Of a DNA stretch of 64,000 nucleotides, positions 24,260 through 36,500 are shown piece by piece. Under the pieces are notes generated by a model. That model made no database searches and had not been told where the DNA came from. It was given only the letters and a program-made list of their open reading frames with translations. The position numbers were made by a program, and so were the translations under genes. The DNA is from Megaleporinus macrocephalus (lineage: Eukaryota > Chordata > Actinopteri > Characiformes > Anostomidae): NCBI GenBank assembly GCA_021613375.1, contig CM038711.1, positions 20,081,194-20,145,193 on the forward strand, given 5' to 3'. How positions within the stretch are numbered: position 1 is the first letter of the stretch; every line of letters begins with the position of its first letter.

Positions 24260-24887
24260 TTTCTTACAGAAATATGTGTCGCGACAGTAAAAGGAAAATT
24301 AAAAATATCAGATACGGAGCCAGTGAGAGTAGGCATGCACGGTTTTAGTCAGAACACAAAGCCTACGCGCAATCACTGTACATGATGTATAAACACTGCG
24401 AACGGTCCTTCAACCAGCCGCCCGTGGGTCTCGTACCGATCCGGAACTTGTACAGATCGACAGCGGGGCGCCGCTTCTATGGCACACGCACAGGGACAAA
24501 AAGCATCGATACCTCGACCTATCCATGATAACGATCCATTCCAGCCACTAGTGTTAATGTACCCTTCATGACTGTAACATGATTATAAGGTTTTCAGAAC
24601 AGGTTTGTGTTAAGTTTGAAAAATAAATACAAATTGTTAATAGCTTGCAGCTGCTGATAATCTGCAAAAACACCACACACAAGCCAATCCCTCGTTAGGT
24701 AACGTTACCGTCTACGCAAATGACCTGACGATGTGACGTCAGAACTCAGTAGTTTGTGTTTATGGAGGAGTGTAGTCGCCGCTGCTTCACCGTCTGCGCT
24801 AGAAGCGAGCACGGACCGATTTTCTAATGGTGTTATTCGGAATACCGAGCTACTTTGCACGTGGTCGCCGTGTTCAGTTGATGAGAG
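24260..24887. promoter_or_regulatory. Bidirectional promoter between cfdp1 and tmem170a
   Basis: Only 628 bp separate the two divergent start codons, and the stretch is visibly richer in CpG than its surroundings. It contains a perfect palindromic CRE (TGACGTCA, 24734-24741) and an E-box (CACGTG, 24858-24863). The two genes are also neighbours in human, and a shared promoter is inferred from spacing and motifs. Transcription start sites cannot be placed from sequence alone. No TATA box was identified. Confidence 0.75.
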
Positions 24888-25008
24888 ATGCAGGACAACT
24901 CTAACGTACCCGACATAGGATTCGTGCAGCAGATTCTGAGTTTGAATTTGGTCCCCAGGAAAAATGCCACCTACTGCGGGAACGACACGTCGCTGTGCAA
25001 TTTCTCAG
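24888..25008 (+). CDS. tmem170a: tmem170a coding exon 1
   Basis: The exon encodes the luminal N-terminal tail of 40 residues and the first base of codon 41. The donor is TCTCAG|GTGAAC. An overlapping out-of-frame uORF starts 7 nt upstream. Confidence 0.94.
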
Positions 25009-26085
25009 GTGAACTCCTCTCAGCCTACAGCCACAACCGACAACCAGCGAGCGCTGATGTGTTCTTCCCGTAGGGTCTCGTTGCGAGCTTAGACAGGTTG
25101 AAGGGAGGGATTTTAGAACTTTTTTGAAATGCGGGAGAGCAGCAGGACAGAGGCTTGCTAGTCTAGCTAACCCGCCTAGCTTAGCCGGGTAGCGGGGATA
25201 AGCGGGTTTGCTCTAGTTAGCTTAGCTTAGCTTAGCTTAGCTTAGCATAGCAGCGGAGGAGCGGCTGCAGGTGTAGCTAATGCCAGTAAATTGTTGTAGT
25301 TTTGTTATAGTTATTATCATATGTGTTGGACGACTCTTTCTTGATCAGTTCCCATATGGTTTCGTGTCGTATGGTTTTGGACGCGAATAATGCGTTCAAA
25401 TCTCATGTTTAAAGGCGGTGCTGAAACCAAAACATGGCTATGTTAGCTAGCTAGCTCTGCTATTTAGACAGCTGACTTTACTTTAAATAATAGTTCTACC
25501 GTATTCTCTATTCATCACCATACTTCTTAAAATATAAATTCTAGCTGTATTTTAACTGAAAATAAGAATTGTGAGGTCTCTTATTAGCCAGCAATACGCA
25601 AAATATGGGGCTAGTATCTACACTAGTGGGTGTGAATGTGTATGTAGGCAGATTGTGGTCGTTTTACATGAAAAACACTCAGATCTGAAATATTACTTAG
25701 AACGTCAGTTTAAGTGGATGAAGCTAAACTTACTGTAGGCTGAATGGGTGGATTGAAGTAAATCAGCTGGGTTTTGTGATATCACACAAACAATGAATTC
25801 AAAACAGGTCGGTGTCACACCTTCATTTCCGTATGTGGTCTGTACAGACTTTAACAATATTTATTAGGGCGGTCCCCTGAAAGTTGAAAAGTTTAACTGT
25901 TAAACCCCTTAGTTGACTCAGATTCTTCACGTTGAGATTTATTTAGTTATTTATTTATAGTTTTTGATCAGTGTGCCTGCATTATAATAACAGGAAAAAC
26001 CAGACATAATCTTACAAAAACGAACAGGAATACTGTTCCAATTAGGAATTGTAAAAAAGGGAAATTGTAAGCAGCCTAGCTCAAG

Positions 26086-26121
<36 letters not shown>

Positions 26122-27809
26122 GTATATATAATATTAAAATAATAATTGTATTTTTTTAATGTGTAATACGGGTCATGCTTTTAGAAATGAATAAATATAT
26201 TATATAAGTAATGACGCTTGTCTACTTTGAAGAATGTGAAAAAACGTTGTGGTGTTTGTTAATAAGCCAATTTTACTGTTGTGTTTTTTTGTTTTGTTTT
26301 GTTTTTTTTGTTTGGCCTCTGTCTTAGATATGTGGTATGGTGTGTTCCTGTGGGCTGTCGTCTCCTCGCTGGTGTTCCACCTGCCTGCAGCTCTACTGGC
26401 CCTTGCCACTCTCCGCAGACACAAGACAGCGCGATTCTTGCCCATCGCCATCTTGCTTATGGGCATTATAGGCCCCCTGTTTGGAGGGGTCCTCACAAGT
26501 ATGTATCTCAGTCTGTCGTAACTACAGTATCTCCTAGAGAGAAGCAGAAGATGGCTTACTCTTTGTCGGTTAGTTCCTGTTATGTTAGCATCCAGATCAA
26601 GCCTGATGTGACTTTAATGTGTGCGTTACTGTTAGTGAATGTTTTCACAGTTTGTTTGCAGACCTTTTTAAAAAGGCACAAGAAACCATAATAATTAATT
26701 TAGAAAGAACTGCATTTGCAAGTAGAGTAAGTGGCCTATATGCATAATATTATAGTGAAAAGCATAAACTTTTGGATCATGTACTTGGATATGCGAACAG
26801 GGATGTCTAGGAGTATAGGGGGCTACAGATCGCTACAGCAGGGTCCTCCAGCTCTCCAGTTTCGTTTAAAATTTAAAGATGCCGCCACTTCCGTTTGTTT
26901 CGTCTCCGTATGGGTTAAATATTATTTTGTATTATTTAATGTGTTTTTGAGTAAATCAAAATCATATCTAAGCTAATGTTATATCAAGTACCCAAATACC
27001 CCCAAAGGGCAAAGGCAATGTCGCAGATTATCCCGATTATATCCCGTGTCTGTTGTAGTTTTTAACAAGCGTTGTTTGATGGTATTGTGTGGTTGCCACG
27101 CCACATTTTAAGTAGTTTAATCTAGAAAGGTTAATGTCCAACTGTTTTAGGTTCAGCTATTGCATGGACTTTAAGGTTGAAGCGCCAGAATAGGGGTGGG
27201 TTTTGTATCTAGTTTCAAGCAGGATGTGTTTTTAACCTAGCCAGCTAACAGTTGGTGAATGGGAGCCAGCAGTGAGTGTGTACTCATTCTTTTGTTTTGC
27301 TGTGTTCTTTAGTGAGTTTGCCAATAAAGCAGAGCAGAGAATAAACCCATGTCTCTTGACAAAATAGCCCACTGTACAGTATTTATTTTTACTGACTTTC
27401 AACAGGACACATTAGAAAACGAGATGATGTAGCTGGCTTAATAGTATGTATTTGTATTTATGAGGAAGATTCTTAAACTTTCTTGATGCATTGCACACTT
27501 CCCTCCAACACTGTCTGTCGTGACTAGGCAGGCCATGAGTTTCGGAATGCAGTGTTTTGGGGAGGTGGCTTTGAAGGAGGCCTGAGGGTGGTTTTTTTCT
27601 TTTGTGTTTTTTTAATATTAGCTGGTTTTCTGGCCAGCACTTTAGGTAATGTTGCATGTTCCTTGTGGCTTCTTCCAGGTGCAGCGATAGCAGGGGTGTA
27701 TATGGCAGCAGGAAAGAGGATGATGTCCTTGGAGGCCTTGGTGTTTGGAGTAGGACAATCTTTCTGTGTTCTCATCATCTCCTTCCTCAGAGTGTTGGCC
27801 ACGCTGTAG
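24888..27809 (+). CDS. tmem170a: Transmembrane protein 170A, complete, three exons
   Basis: Exons 24888-25008, 26328-26498 and 27679-27809 (121, 171 and 131 nt) splice to 140 codons plus TAG, close to the 144 residues of human TMEM170A. The N-terminal FVQQILSLNLVPR and the start of the membrane region, MWYGVFLWA, match TMEM170A better than TMEM170B. Residues 1-42 carry three N-glycosylation sequons (N26-A-T, N32-D-T, N38-F-S), consistent with a luminal N-terminus. Hydrophobic segments lie at about 45-67, 77-98 and 118-138, with a short AAIAGVY segment at 99-105. The C-terminus SFLRVLATL is nearly identical across the family. The human protein sits in the ER and nuclear membrane, where it promotes ER sheets and influences nuclear pore formation. 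The chosen ATG is the first in frame after a stop and has a purine at -3. Confidence 0.96.
25217..25246 (+). repeat. (TTAGC)6 pentanucleotide repeat
   Basis: Six perfect tandem units lie in tmem170a intron 1, about 210 bp after exon 1. It differs from the vertebrate telomere unit TTAGGG. Confidence 0.95.
26086..26125. repeat. (TA)n/(TATG)n microsatellite
   Basis: A TA run is followed by TATG units in tmem170a intron 1. Confidence 0.93.
26328..26498 (+). CDS. tmem170a: tmem170a coding exon 2
   Basis: The acceptor is GTCTTAG after a long T-rich tract, and the donor is CACAA|GTATGT. The exon encodes residues 41-98, covering the first two hydrophobic segments and the cytosolic loop LRRHKTARF between them. 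Confidence 0.96.
26499..27678 (+). other. tmem170a intron 2
   Basis: The sequence is AT-rich with no recognisable repeat or exon. Open frames here are short and interrupted. Confidence 0.85.
27679..27809 (+). CDS. tmem170a: tmem170a coding exon 3 with stop codon
   Basis: The acceptor is TCTTCCAG. The exon encodes AAIAGVYMAAGKRM and the last membrane segment, and stops with TAG at 27807-27809. An open frame continues upstream of the acceptor but is intronic. Confidence 0.96.
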
Positions 27810-30515
27810 CGTTTGAGCCGCTGGCCCAACCAGGCTGCCATTTGTAGGAAGAGGAGAGCCGCGAATGACTTGGTTCAGTTCTTCTGGACATCATATGCAA
27901 AAACATGGAGGCCTTATTTTTCACACGTTTCCCCCCATAGGTCTTTTATTTTGATATGTAGATATTTTTTTCTCTCTCTCTCTCAAAACGTCAGGTTTCA
28001 GGTGGCAAAACGGATAGATGAGCACCTACCTTCAAATCAGAGATGGCCTTCGTACACAGGTGGTTTGTGGAGACATCTTGCACATGTGCGCTTTGTATAT
28101 AGAACATTCCAGGAAAAAGATGCAATGGGCCAACACATCTTCAGCACTGAGGGCCAAGGAGCCACAGCAAATAGTGTTGAGAGCAACACTGCATGGTTTT
28201 AAGAAGCTCCTTGAAACCACACCGTTTTTAATTCCATGCACTTTTGCGGAGCTGTCATCGTCATGATCTCACATTATTTGGATAATGATGACATAGATTT
28301 TTAAAATTGCACAGATCAGATTGGTCTGTGTGGTGTTTATCCAAGTTCACTTTTTCCATGAAGGTTGAGAATGGAAACTCATTACTGCCTGGTAGATGAA
28401 AAACACCTGTTTCTGGTAGCGGTATATCAAAAGTTTAACTTGGTTTCTAAATATATTGACAATTGTTGACTTGTTATGCCAAAAGAAGTTATTTTCTCCA
28501 AAGTTTAGCTGGTGTCACAATTAATGTTGGTCAGAATTTGGAGAAAACAAGTCCTCGTTTTAAGATACAGAACATTGTTTTTGTTGTGCTGCCTGAAATG
28601 CAGAAGAATCAGTGTTTTCTTTCTGTCTGGCAGGAATGAACTTCCTTGGATTAGTCATGGGCCCAGATAGAGCTAGTTTGAGCCTGCACTTGTGATGGTT
28701 TTCAGTATGTATATACTAAAGCCCATTCCAGCTCCTCCACAAGTTATTGTGGAGAAGGATAAAGATTTTATATTTTTTAAAGAAACTAATCTTATAGGCC
28801 AAAAGCTGTAGAGTTGTTATTCCTTCTTTCAGTTTCTCAGTAGTGTTTTTTTTTGTGTGTGTGTTTGTTTTTTTATTTACATCTTTTACAAACATACTTT
28901 CTGTCGTTTGTTTGTTTACACCTTATTTTCATTGTTAAATGCATCATGGATAAGGGGTTACAGGTAAATTTAGTCAAACTCAAGCTTAGTTCTTTTGATG
29001 GCATTTAAATAGCTTGAGTTAAATACATGTCATTTATAACACTGTTGAATTAATAACTGTTCGTATTTCTGCATTTGGCCTTCACCTTATTTATTTACAG
29101 CGCACAGTAATATATTGTTGCTTTGATATTCATTTGCCCGTAAGATTCCATATGAGGCAACCTCAGTTCTTAATGCCTACTGTATGAATGTGTATCAGAT
29201 TTCAATGAAATCCCTAATAGAATCTTACACCTTTTACCAAAGAGATCTTAATGCTAATGTACAGCTGTTGTAAATTTGAGATACTGTAATCTTTATTCTT
29301 GTTGTAAAAAGGTTTCATGCAGCGACCACAATCAAATGACTCTACCTAACTCAAGAAATATTCTCATTGAGTTAAGCACTTCCCACCTAAATAGTATAGG
29401 TTATACAAAAAGGACAAAGTAAGACATTCTATAGCAACAAGCGTGTGAAGTAAAAAGCTAAATGTAAGCTTTGCTTTTGATCCAACAGAGTCTACCACTA
29501 ATCTGTTAGTGGTAAACTACGCATTTATTCAGATTATTGCTGAGTAGATGGCTAAATGAAGCAGATTAGCAGTCAATTTATGCATCCTTCCCACTCAAAG
29601 TCTGGTGCAGGCTCAATGGCTGTTAGACTAGAGAGTTGCTGAAAATCAAAACCCACCCCTGTTTTTTGGAAGTTCAAATTCCTGGTCATATTAAGCACAA
29701 TCCATCATACTATACTGTTTAAATACAAACTTGTTTTGATGGGAATTGACTGGAAAATGTCAGTAGAGTTTTCTGATAATGTCACTGTGCACCAGCGGGC
29801 CCGAAAAGTACTAGCCAGTAATATTGCTTCACCTCGTGTGTAACTCGGAAACAATACAGTCACGAAGAAGATGGGTTTTATTCCCAGTTCGCGTTGACTT
29901 GAAAGAAATGCTTCACCTAAAACTACTAAAATAGCAAACCCGGGTGGAACATTAGTAGAGACCAGTTAGCATAATGCTAACCGATGCCTACTAGCTTTCA
30001 TCCTTTCTTAGATATACTAGTGTTTTGTTGAATGCTTAAGTTAACTATGTTCCCTTTTTATACAAGGCCTCTGGAAATTTCTTTTTCTTCTAAGCTTCAG
30101 CAATGGTGTGGACTGTTATCGCTGATAATTCTGCTAATCTTTTATGAATGGGGTCCTCAGTCTACATGCTGGCTGCAGCTGGAACGTTGGCACTTCTGTC
30201 GTCGTCAGCCATGGAAAACATTAAAAGCAATGTTTTCCTTATTCAGGGCCTATGGTCTTTTACAGTCTCACAAATGGATTTATTTTTCTAAAGTCCATCT
30301 GTCCTCCCACTATAGAGTGACTGCACATTGTCTTTTTGGTTCGTCCTTGACTGTCTTGTTTTCATGAAAAACTGATTGCAGTTATTTAACATTAATGTGA
30401 TTTTATGGGTTTATTTTTGTTTGTTTTTTTCTGGCCAGGTTTCATTTTTCATATTGTACATTAAGTGCCAATTGTTAATATTTTCATGTAATAAAATGGT
30501 TTAGATGATGTAGTT
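27810..30515 (+). other. tmem170a: Probable long 3' UTR of tmem170a
   Basis: From the stop codon to 30490 I found no other clear AATAAA. The sequence is T-rich and has no transposon ends I recognise. The extent is inferred from the first good poly(A) signal and from the fact that vertebrate TMEM170A transcripts have long 3' UTRs. The 111-codon open frame at 30032-30367 has no protein similarity I recognise. Confidence 0.5.
30490..30495 (+). terminator. Poly(A) signal AATAAA, candidate end of tmem170a
   Basis: A canonical AATAAA lies in a T/GT-rich context, with a GATGATGTAGTTCTTTTT stretch downstream. Cleavage would be expected about 10-25 nt further on. Confidence 0.5.
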
Positions 30516-33197
30516 CTTTTTATCTGCAGTCATGTGTCTCCATTTTAGCAAAGAGTATTTTTTTGTGTCAGTACATACAGTACATATGTTGAATTACACA
30601 AAATATCAACTTCAGAATTGTTGGTGGCTTCCTGAAAATGAGCCAAAATCAATATTCAATATTTTAATGTGTATTTAGGGTCATTAATTTAATTTAGCTA
30701 GCTATGATTTTCACTCGATATCGTAGACCATTAACAGCAAAAGCCCAGAGCATCAGTAAGTGCATTTACATCTACTTAACAATCTGATAACCACAGAAAA
30801 TCTATTTTGGTCAGTAATCTGTTCATTGGATTTACAGCATTGAGTAATCAGATAGTGGGGAAACTCTGAGTCCACAGAAGACAGACAATGATTGGATTTC
30901 TACTTTGCAGCTAGCTAATAAACTTGCAGAATAAGATGTAAATGTTAAAAAGCTTCCAAATCAAATCGAATGCTGCTGCTTAAAGATGAAGAATAATGAA
31001 GTCCTTCGTTCAGCATGTGTTTGGTTTTAGAGCTGCCATTTCGGGATTGAATGCCTGCATTTTACACATGCCCTGAACAAATGCTAGAAGTCTGATTACT
31101 AAATTAAAATCCAGCGTTGTTGGATTTATTGGATTCCATACTCTGATTTTCAGACTTTACTTCAATCTGAAAAAAATCAGAGTACAAAATCTGATGACTA
31201 GTTAAATGATCCGATATCTGCAGAAATCTGATTCTGATTATTAAGTGCCTGTGAAGACACTCGGTGAACTGCCCTCATGTTTCACAGTGGGTATCAGGTG
31301 CTTTTCAGTTGCTTGATCAAAAAGATACATTTTTGTTGCATCTCTCTTCGTCTCACCCTTTCTCTTATAGTAGAGTGACAGTAGAGTATTCAGGCGCTGC
31401 ATTTCAGGAACTTTTTAAGTTTGTAGGACTCTGTAACTTCAGGATCCTCTTTGTTTCTTTGCTGTGTGTAGGATGTGCAGAATGCTCATGTGTCCCATTA
31501 CAGACAAATTTTCTGCTGTTCCATGCTTTACATTTTAATTTCAACAGACTATTTTTTATAACCATTTCTTAATCAGAGCAGATTCACAGTTTTCCATCCT
31601 ATTCCAGTTGAGAGTGCTTTGGTTTTACACTTATTGATGGAGGACAAAGGGATGTCCTCCGCACATGTAATCTCATATCCAAAACCAGGAAAATATCATT
31701 CTCATAGACAACAGTGGAGTGAGACTAGGAGCAATAAAAATAAAGATCCCCCCCAAAGTATAAACAGTATATACTATTTAATTTACTACTACTTTACTAT
31801 TTAATAGAATATACTATAATCTATTGCAGAAATGTTTTATATTAGATTACCCTGCAGCGATTTCTACATACCATTTTGAGGAACATTTAAATAATTATAC
31901 ATAATGTTTTCTTATATGATTTTTTTTTTCTCTGTTTAATGGGAAAAGAAAAGAATTCTGGAGCTCTGTGCACACATTTTCAGGTTAAACAGGATTACCC
32001 CGGGATAGGGTTCTTGTTTTTCATGTTTTATTTTTTGTGTGCTTTCCAGTCTTATAGTTTGATGCTGTCACAGTCGAACAGATAAGAAGGAAACCTCAGG
32101 CCAATGTTCAAATCATAAAAAGAGTCTGAATGAGACGCTTTATGCCTATAGCGCAAACAGCGGACTGGCATTATTCACACCTTCTAAAGCGCGGATGGAG
32201 CTTCCTCTGCTTCTCCAAGCTTAATCCTCCCTCTCCTCCCTCCCTCTTCATCTCTCCACACTCTCACAGATGGCTCTCCTGCACTCTCGCTACCTCCACC
32301 AGCCAAATCTGCAGTAGTGCGGCTCGCTGCCTAGTCAGGGGAGTAACATGGTGTTACTGGGGAGCATACACACACGCATACACACACACACACATGGTGA
32401 TGACTCAAAAGCGTGTGGGCTCTTCCGATCACAGGGAGCGAGCTGCGTTCTGCTGCAGAGCTTTGCTCCTGGCAGGCTGGCATTTTAAAACGACAATGGC
32501 CACTGCTGTCTGATATTAGACTATGCTGTCTTATATATGATGCTCCACAGTGCTGTATCTGGGTGACCATTACCACACCATCATAAGACAGTGATGGTCA
32601 CACTGAGGTTTATAGTAAGTCCAAATGTGTCATTACAACACTGAGGTTAATCTAAGATGGTCATCTCTGTAAATATTGGTACATTTGGCTGTGCAGCCAC
32701 GCCCTTTCTTTCTCCCTCTCTGTGGCTCCAAATCTCTTCACCCACATTTTGATGGCACTGATGTGTTTTGGGTCTGAGATCTCAGCTCTACTTATACATC
32801 ATGAATGGCTGCATTTTGAAGTGAGCTTCATGGGGAGAGCTTTAAACTTCAAATGCAGCACCTGACCAGCATATGCAGGGATGGAAAAAAAGCTCTGTGC
32901 AGTTCTATCCAGCAGAGGGTGCTACCGAGCCCTCGTGTGAAAACTTGCAGGAGCGAATGCAGACGCAACAACATACTCACGCCCATTTGAATAGAAATGC
33001 TTGCTCTCTCTCTCTCTTCCCCTAGCACAGAGCATGCAGCAAGTCTGGAAAATGTAGTCTTAAAGGAGTTACAGCCATTTTGCCATCTGAAGTCTAGTCC
33101 TCAATGTGAACCAACCTGTCCATTCAGAGAGAAGAACCAGATGATCATTAAAAGAAAAAGAATCAGCCCAACTCTTAATGACACAACAGAATTCACT
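30516..33197. other. Intergenic region between convergent tmem170a and CARMIL genes
   Basis: This gap of about 2.7 kb holds one TIR element (30759-31261) and otherwise unremarkable AT-rich sequence. Short CA and TC runs occur near 32370 and 33005. No exon or RNA gene was seen. Confidence 0.6.
30759..31261. mobile_element. Non-autonomous DNA transposon, ~500 bp
   Basis: The left end AGTGCATTTACATCTACTTA pairs with the reverse complement of the right end, AGTGTCTTCACAGGCACTTA. The interior has repeated AATCTGATAA/AATCAGAT motifs, and no coding sequence is seen. It lies between the convergent genes. Confidence 0.6.
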
Positions 33198-33198
33198 T

Positions 33199-33204
33199 TT
33201 TAAT
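33199..33204 (-). terminator. Candidate variant poly(A) signal ATTAAA for the CARMIL gene
   Basis: On the minus strand ATTAAA lies about 134 nt after the stop codon. It is a weak candidate, and the true 3' end may be further along. Confidence 0.25.
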
Positions 33205-33337
33205 AATTATTAACAAGTATATGTATCGATTTACTCTCTTTTTTTAAAACGCATTTGTTCATAATCCATTCTTTTGTACATAATCTGACGTGCAAGGCAA
33301 AGGTAGACAGGATAGAAAATAGATTGCGCGCAGGGGG

Positions 33338-33558
33338 TCAGTCCATGTTAGTCTCAGGTGAGGGGGTTTCAGTTCTTTGGTCTGAGGTTTCTCCCTGCGG
33401 TGTGTGCTGATCTTGCTCCGACACGGTCTCCCTCAGCTCCTGGCCGCTCTCGTCCTCTCCGGGTCCCGCCGTGCTGGCTTCTGGTGGGCTCTCGCTGACT
33501 GTAGTGCTGTCTGTCCCGCCGGCCTGCCCCCTGCAATCTTTCCTCCCTTCTGTCTTAG
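33338..33558 (-). CDS. carmil2: CARMIL terminal coding exon I
   Basis: The acceptor is CACCCAAAG, a weaker site with A at -3. The exon encodes a Glu/Ser/Pro/Thr-rich disordered tail ending TPSPETNMD, with stop TGA at 33340-33338. Phase agreement with exon H supports it. Confidence 0.78.
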
Positions 33559-36500
33559 CTTTGGGTGGAGTGGGAAAGCACAACAGGCTCTTGTCAGTAA
33601 AACTGTCAAACTGAGAAAAGACTACAAGACTAGTTCAGAAGAAAAACGAGCTCCCACAGAATCAAACTTCAAATATTGCAGTTCCGAAGAATGTAATAAA
33701 TGTAATGCATCTAAAAATCTGCCTCTGCGCACCATTCCATCATCTATAAAAACAGACACACAAGATTCAGGCTTCAAAATGGCCTCTTTTCCACTGTAGA
33801 GCCAATTGGCTCCTACAGCCATACTGTGCCACTCTGCACTGATCACGGTTTCTTTTTCCATCTGCTGTGCTGCCAAATCAGGACCATGAAACAGTGATGG
33901 CTAATTGGCTAATAGCTACACACATCATAGAACATGCTGGATTCCGGCTGTCGCTCTTCTCTGTGCTCTGAGTTTTTATCCTCCAAGCGTAAGATGAGGT
34001 GACACAATACTATTACATACATAGAACCAGTGAGCAAATAGTTATTAACTTATCCCATCAAATGGTGGAGCACGTTCTTGCACATAGAAATGCCTGTGAA
34101 GAAATGGCACTGGAACAGATACTCTCAGTGCACAGAACCGTTTAGCTGTAGAGTGGAAACGAGGCCTGTGACCACGACTACCATTTCTTACCCATCCAAT
34201 GTACTTTTACCCTGTCACAGTATAACACAGTGTCAGACACCACATTAGCAAGTCAGTTAAAGCAGTAAGTTATAAGAGGTAGATACAGTGATTTTATAAG
34301 GTATAAGGTACTTGAGGCCATGAATTACTGTGATTGTAGGTGAAGGGGATTTTGGGCACTCTGCATAAGAACACCCCACATCCATGGTAAAATCAGGTGA
34401 CTTACTGCTTTTATAAAACAGTGGCGACATAAAATATAATAAAATACACACATTTTCAACCAATGATGTAGAAAACATTTAAAAATAATCTCAACAAACA
34501 TGTCCTACATTAAAAATAAATAAGGTTTTATGTTCTACTGCTGCCAAGTAGTCATGGACTGCCAACAAGACTTTTGTCATCTTTCAATGAAAATATTATA
34601 ATACAGCAGTATTTAAAGCAGAAACCCTTTGCCTTACAAGATTTTGCTTACCAAATTAGCAACGCAGCGATAATTTACATTAATGGTGCCACACATCTGT
34701 TTTACCACACTTACTATGTAAGACAAAAAAGGACAGGCATAATTACTAAAACAAAAAATATTAATGGAGGGCAGGGTTTAGCCTGTTAGCTATCATTTAG
34801 CCTGTTTAACAAGCTCTCAAACAAAACCAGGTTCTTACTTTGCTCATTGATAAATGTGGTGCTCATAGTTGTATTATATCAAGGTTGGCTCAGCCAATAA
34901 GATTTTAGGACTGGAACAATTGATTTTATAATTAAGTTTTGTTAACAGTTTAACAAGGTGTGAGGCAAGTGTGCTGTGTTTGAGGCCTCCAGGTTTGCAC
35001 AATGCTAATTGGTGGGTAAAAGCTTCCATTACTTGTTAACTACATTAGCCTTGTGGCTCAAGCTATTTTTTTCTTTAAAATACTCCTTTAAAGGTCTGAT
35101 ACATACTCTACAACAGATTTTGCTAGGTAATCATCCCCCCGCCACCCTCAACCAAGCCTGTAATTGAAGACGTTTGTCCAGATTGCACTGCAGGTAATGT
35201 GATCCAAATGGCAGTTAGGTTACAACCATGGAAGCTGACAGGCAGTAAATATTGCAATTCTCATCAAACCCCCAAATGATTTATGATTCTCATAAACACT
35301 CACTAAAGCCGTAGGCATGTATATGTGAATCGCAGAAGCCAAATAATAGTGCTGATGAAAAACATGTCCAAAAGTTTACAGACATTTTTTGATCTAATGT
35401 TAAATCAGGACTCTTCATAAGAAGTTGGTCCCCTCTACTCTTCTGGGAAGGCTTTACAGTAGATGTGAAAACATTGCTTTGAGGATATGATTGTATTCGG
35501 TCATAACAGCATTAGTGAGATCAGGTACTGATGTTGGATGATTAGTTCTGGATCATAAACATCACTCCAACTCATCCCGGTTAAATGGGTGATGCTCCTG
35601 CACGCCAGAGAACACAGTTCCTATGCTCCACAGCCCAAAGCTGGGGGCCTTTATATCCGTGACAGTTGACACTTGGCAAGGAGGACCTAGGCTCATGGGG
35701 ATCCCATTTTAATCCATTGATACAAGCTCAGTGTGTGCAGTTTAATACCTGTGTCAGTAATGGGTGCACCTAAAGTACCTGAATAACTTTTGGAGATATA
35801 CTGTGTCTGTGTTGATCATATTTATGCTAATCAAAATCTGAATTTAGATTACTGCATTCTTCTATTTTTTACTCTTCACTTTCATATTCAGTGCATTCTC
35901 ATTTTTTTCTCTTCCTTATCTTTCCTAATGCAGAAGATGCACTTCACTGTACTAATCTCTTCTTTCCATTCCTTTCCTCACCTTCTTCACTCTCGGGTAA
36001 ATCCTCTGAGCAGGGCTCCAGCTCCCCAAGATTCACCCGCTTCCGCACGGGTGACCTCTGCAGCCGAGGCAACGCAGCTTTCAGTTCTGAGGAGGGCCAT
36101 AAGAAAAGCACACAGCACACTTAACTGCACATGTTCAGTAGTTTAAGAAACACCACTACATACAAATCCGGAGCGAGAGAATATCAGAATAACAGATCTT
36201 AGATTTAAGGACAATACAGCTAACAGTTTAACCTATTTTACAGACTAAAAAGGAAAACCACACAAGTAAGTAGATACATTTATCCAATAAAAAAGACACA
36301 TTTTAGACACCAAACATGTTTCGGCTGAAAGAGTCTGGGGTAAGGGGAACACTGGCTGAGTTATTTCTTTAAACATTCCTACTATGCGGGATGTTTAATG
36401 AGCAGTAGGGCAGAAGCTCACCCTCAGGGTCGAGCAGGGCAACGTGCTGGAGTAGGGCATCCTCATGAACAGAGACCGCACGCCGTTGTGGGGAGGGCTT

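Larger units (their letters stand above)
25009..26327 (+). other. tmem170a intron 1
   Basis: The intron contains six perfect TTAGC units (25217-25246), a TA/TATG microsatellite (about 26086-26125), and near 25866 a short sequence resembling the terminus of a decayed DNA transposon. No exon is evident. Confidence 0.85.

Noticed and set aside
25217..25246. Interstitial telomere repeat
   Set aside because: The unit is TTAGC, not TTAGGG.
27552..27678. Upstream extension of the tmem170a exon 3 frame
   Set aside because: It precedes a strong acceptor (TCTTCCAG), and the protein aligns with the family only after it.
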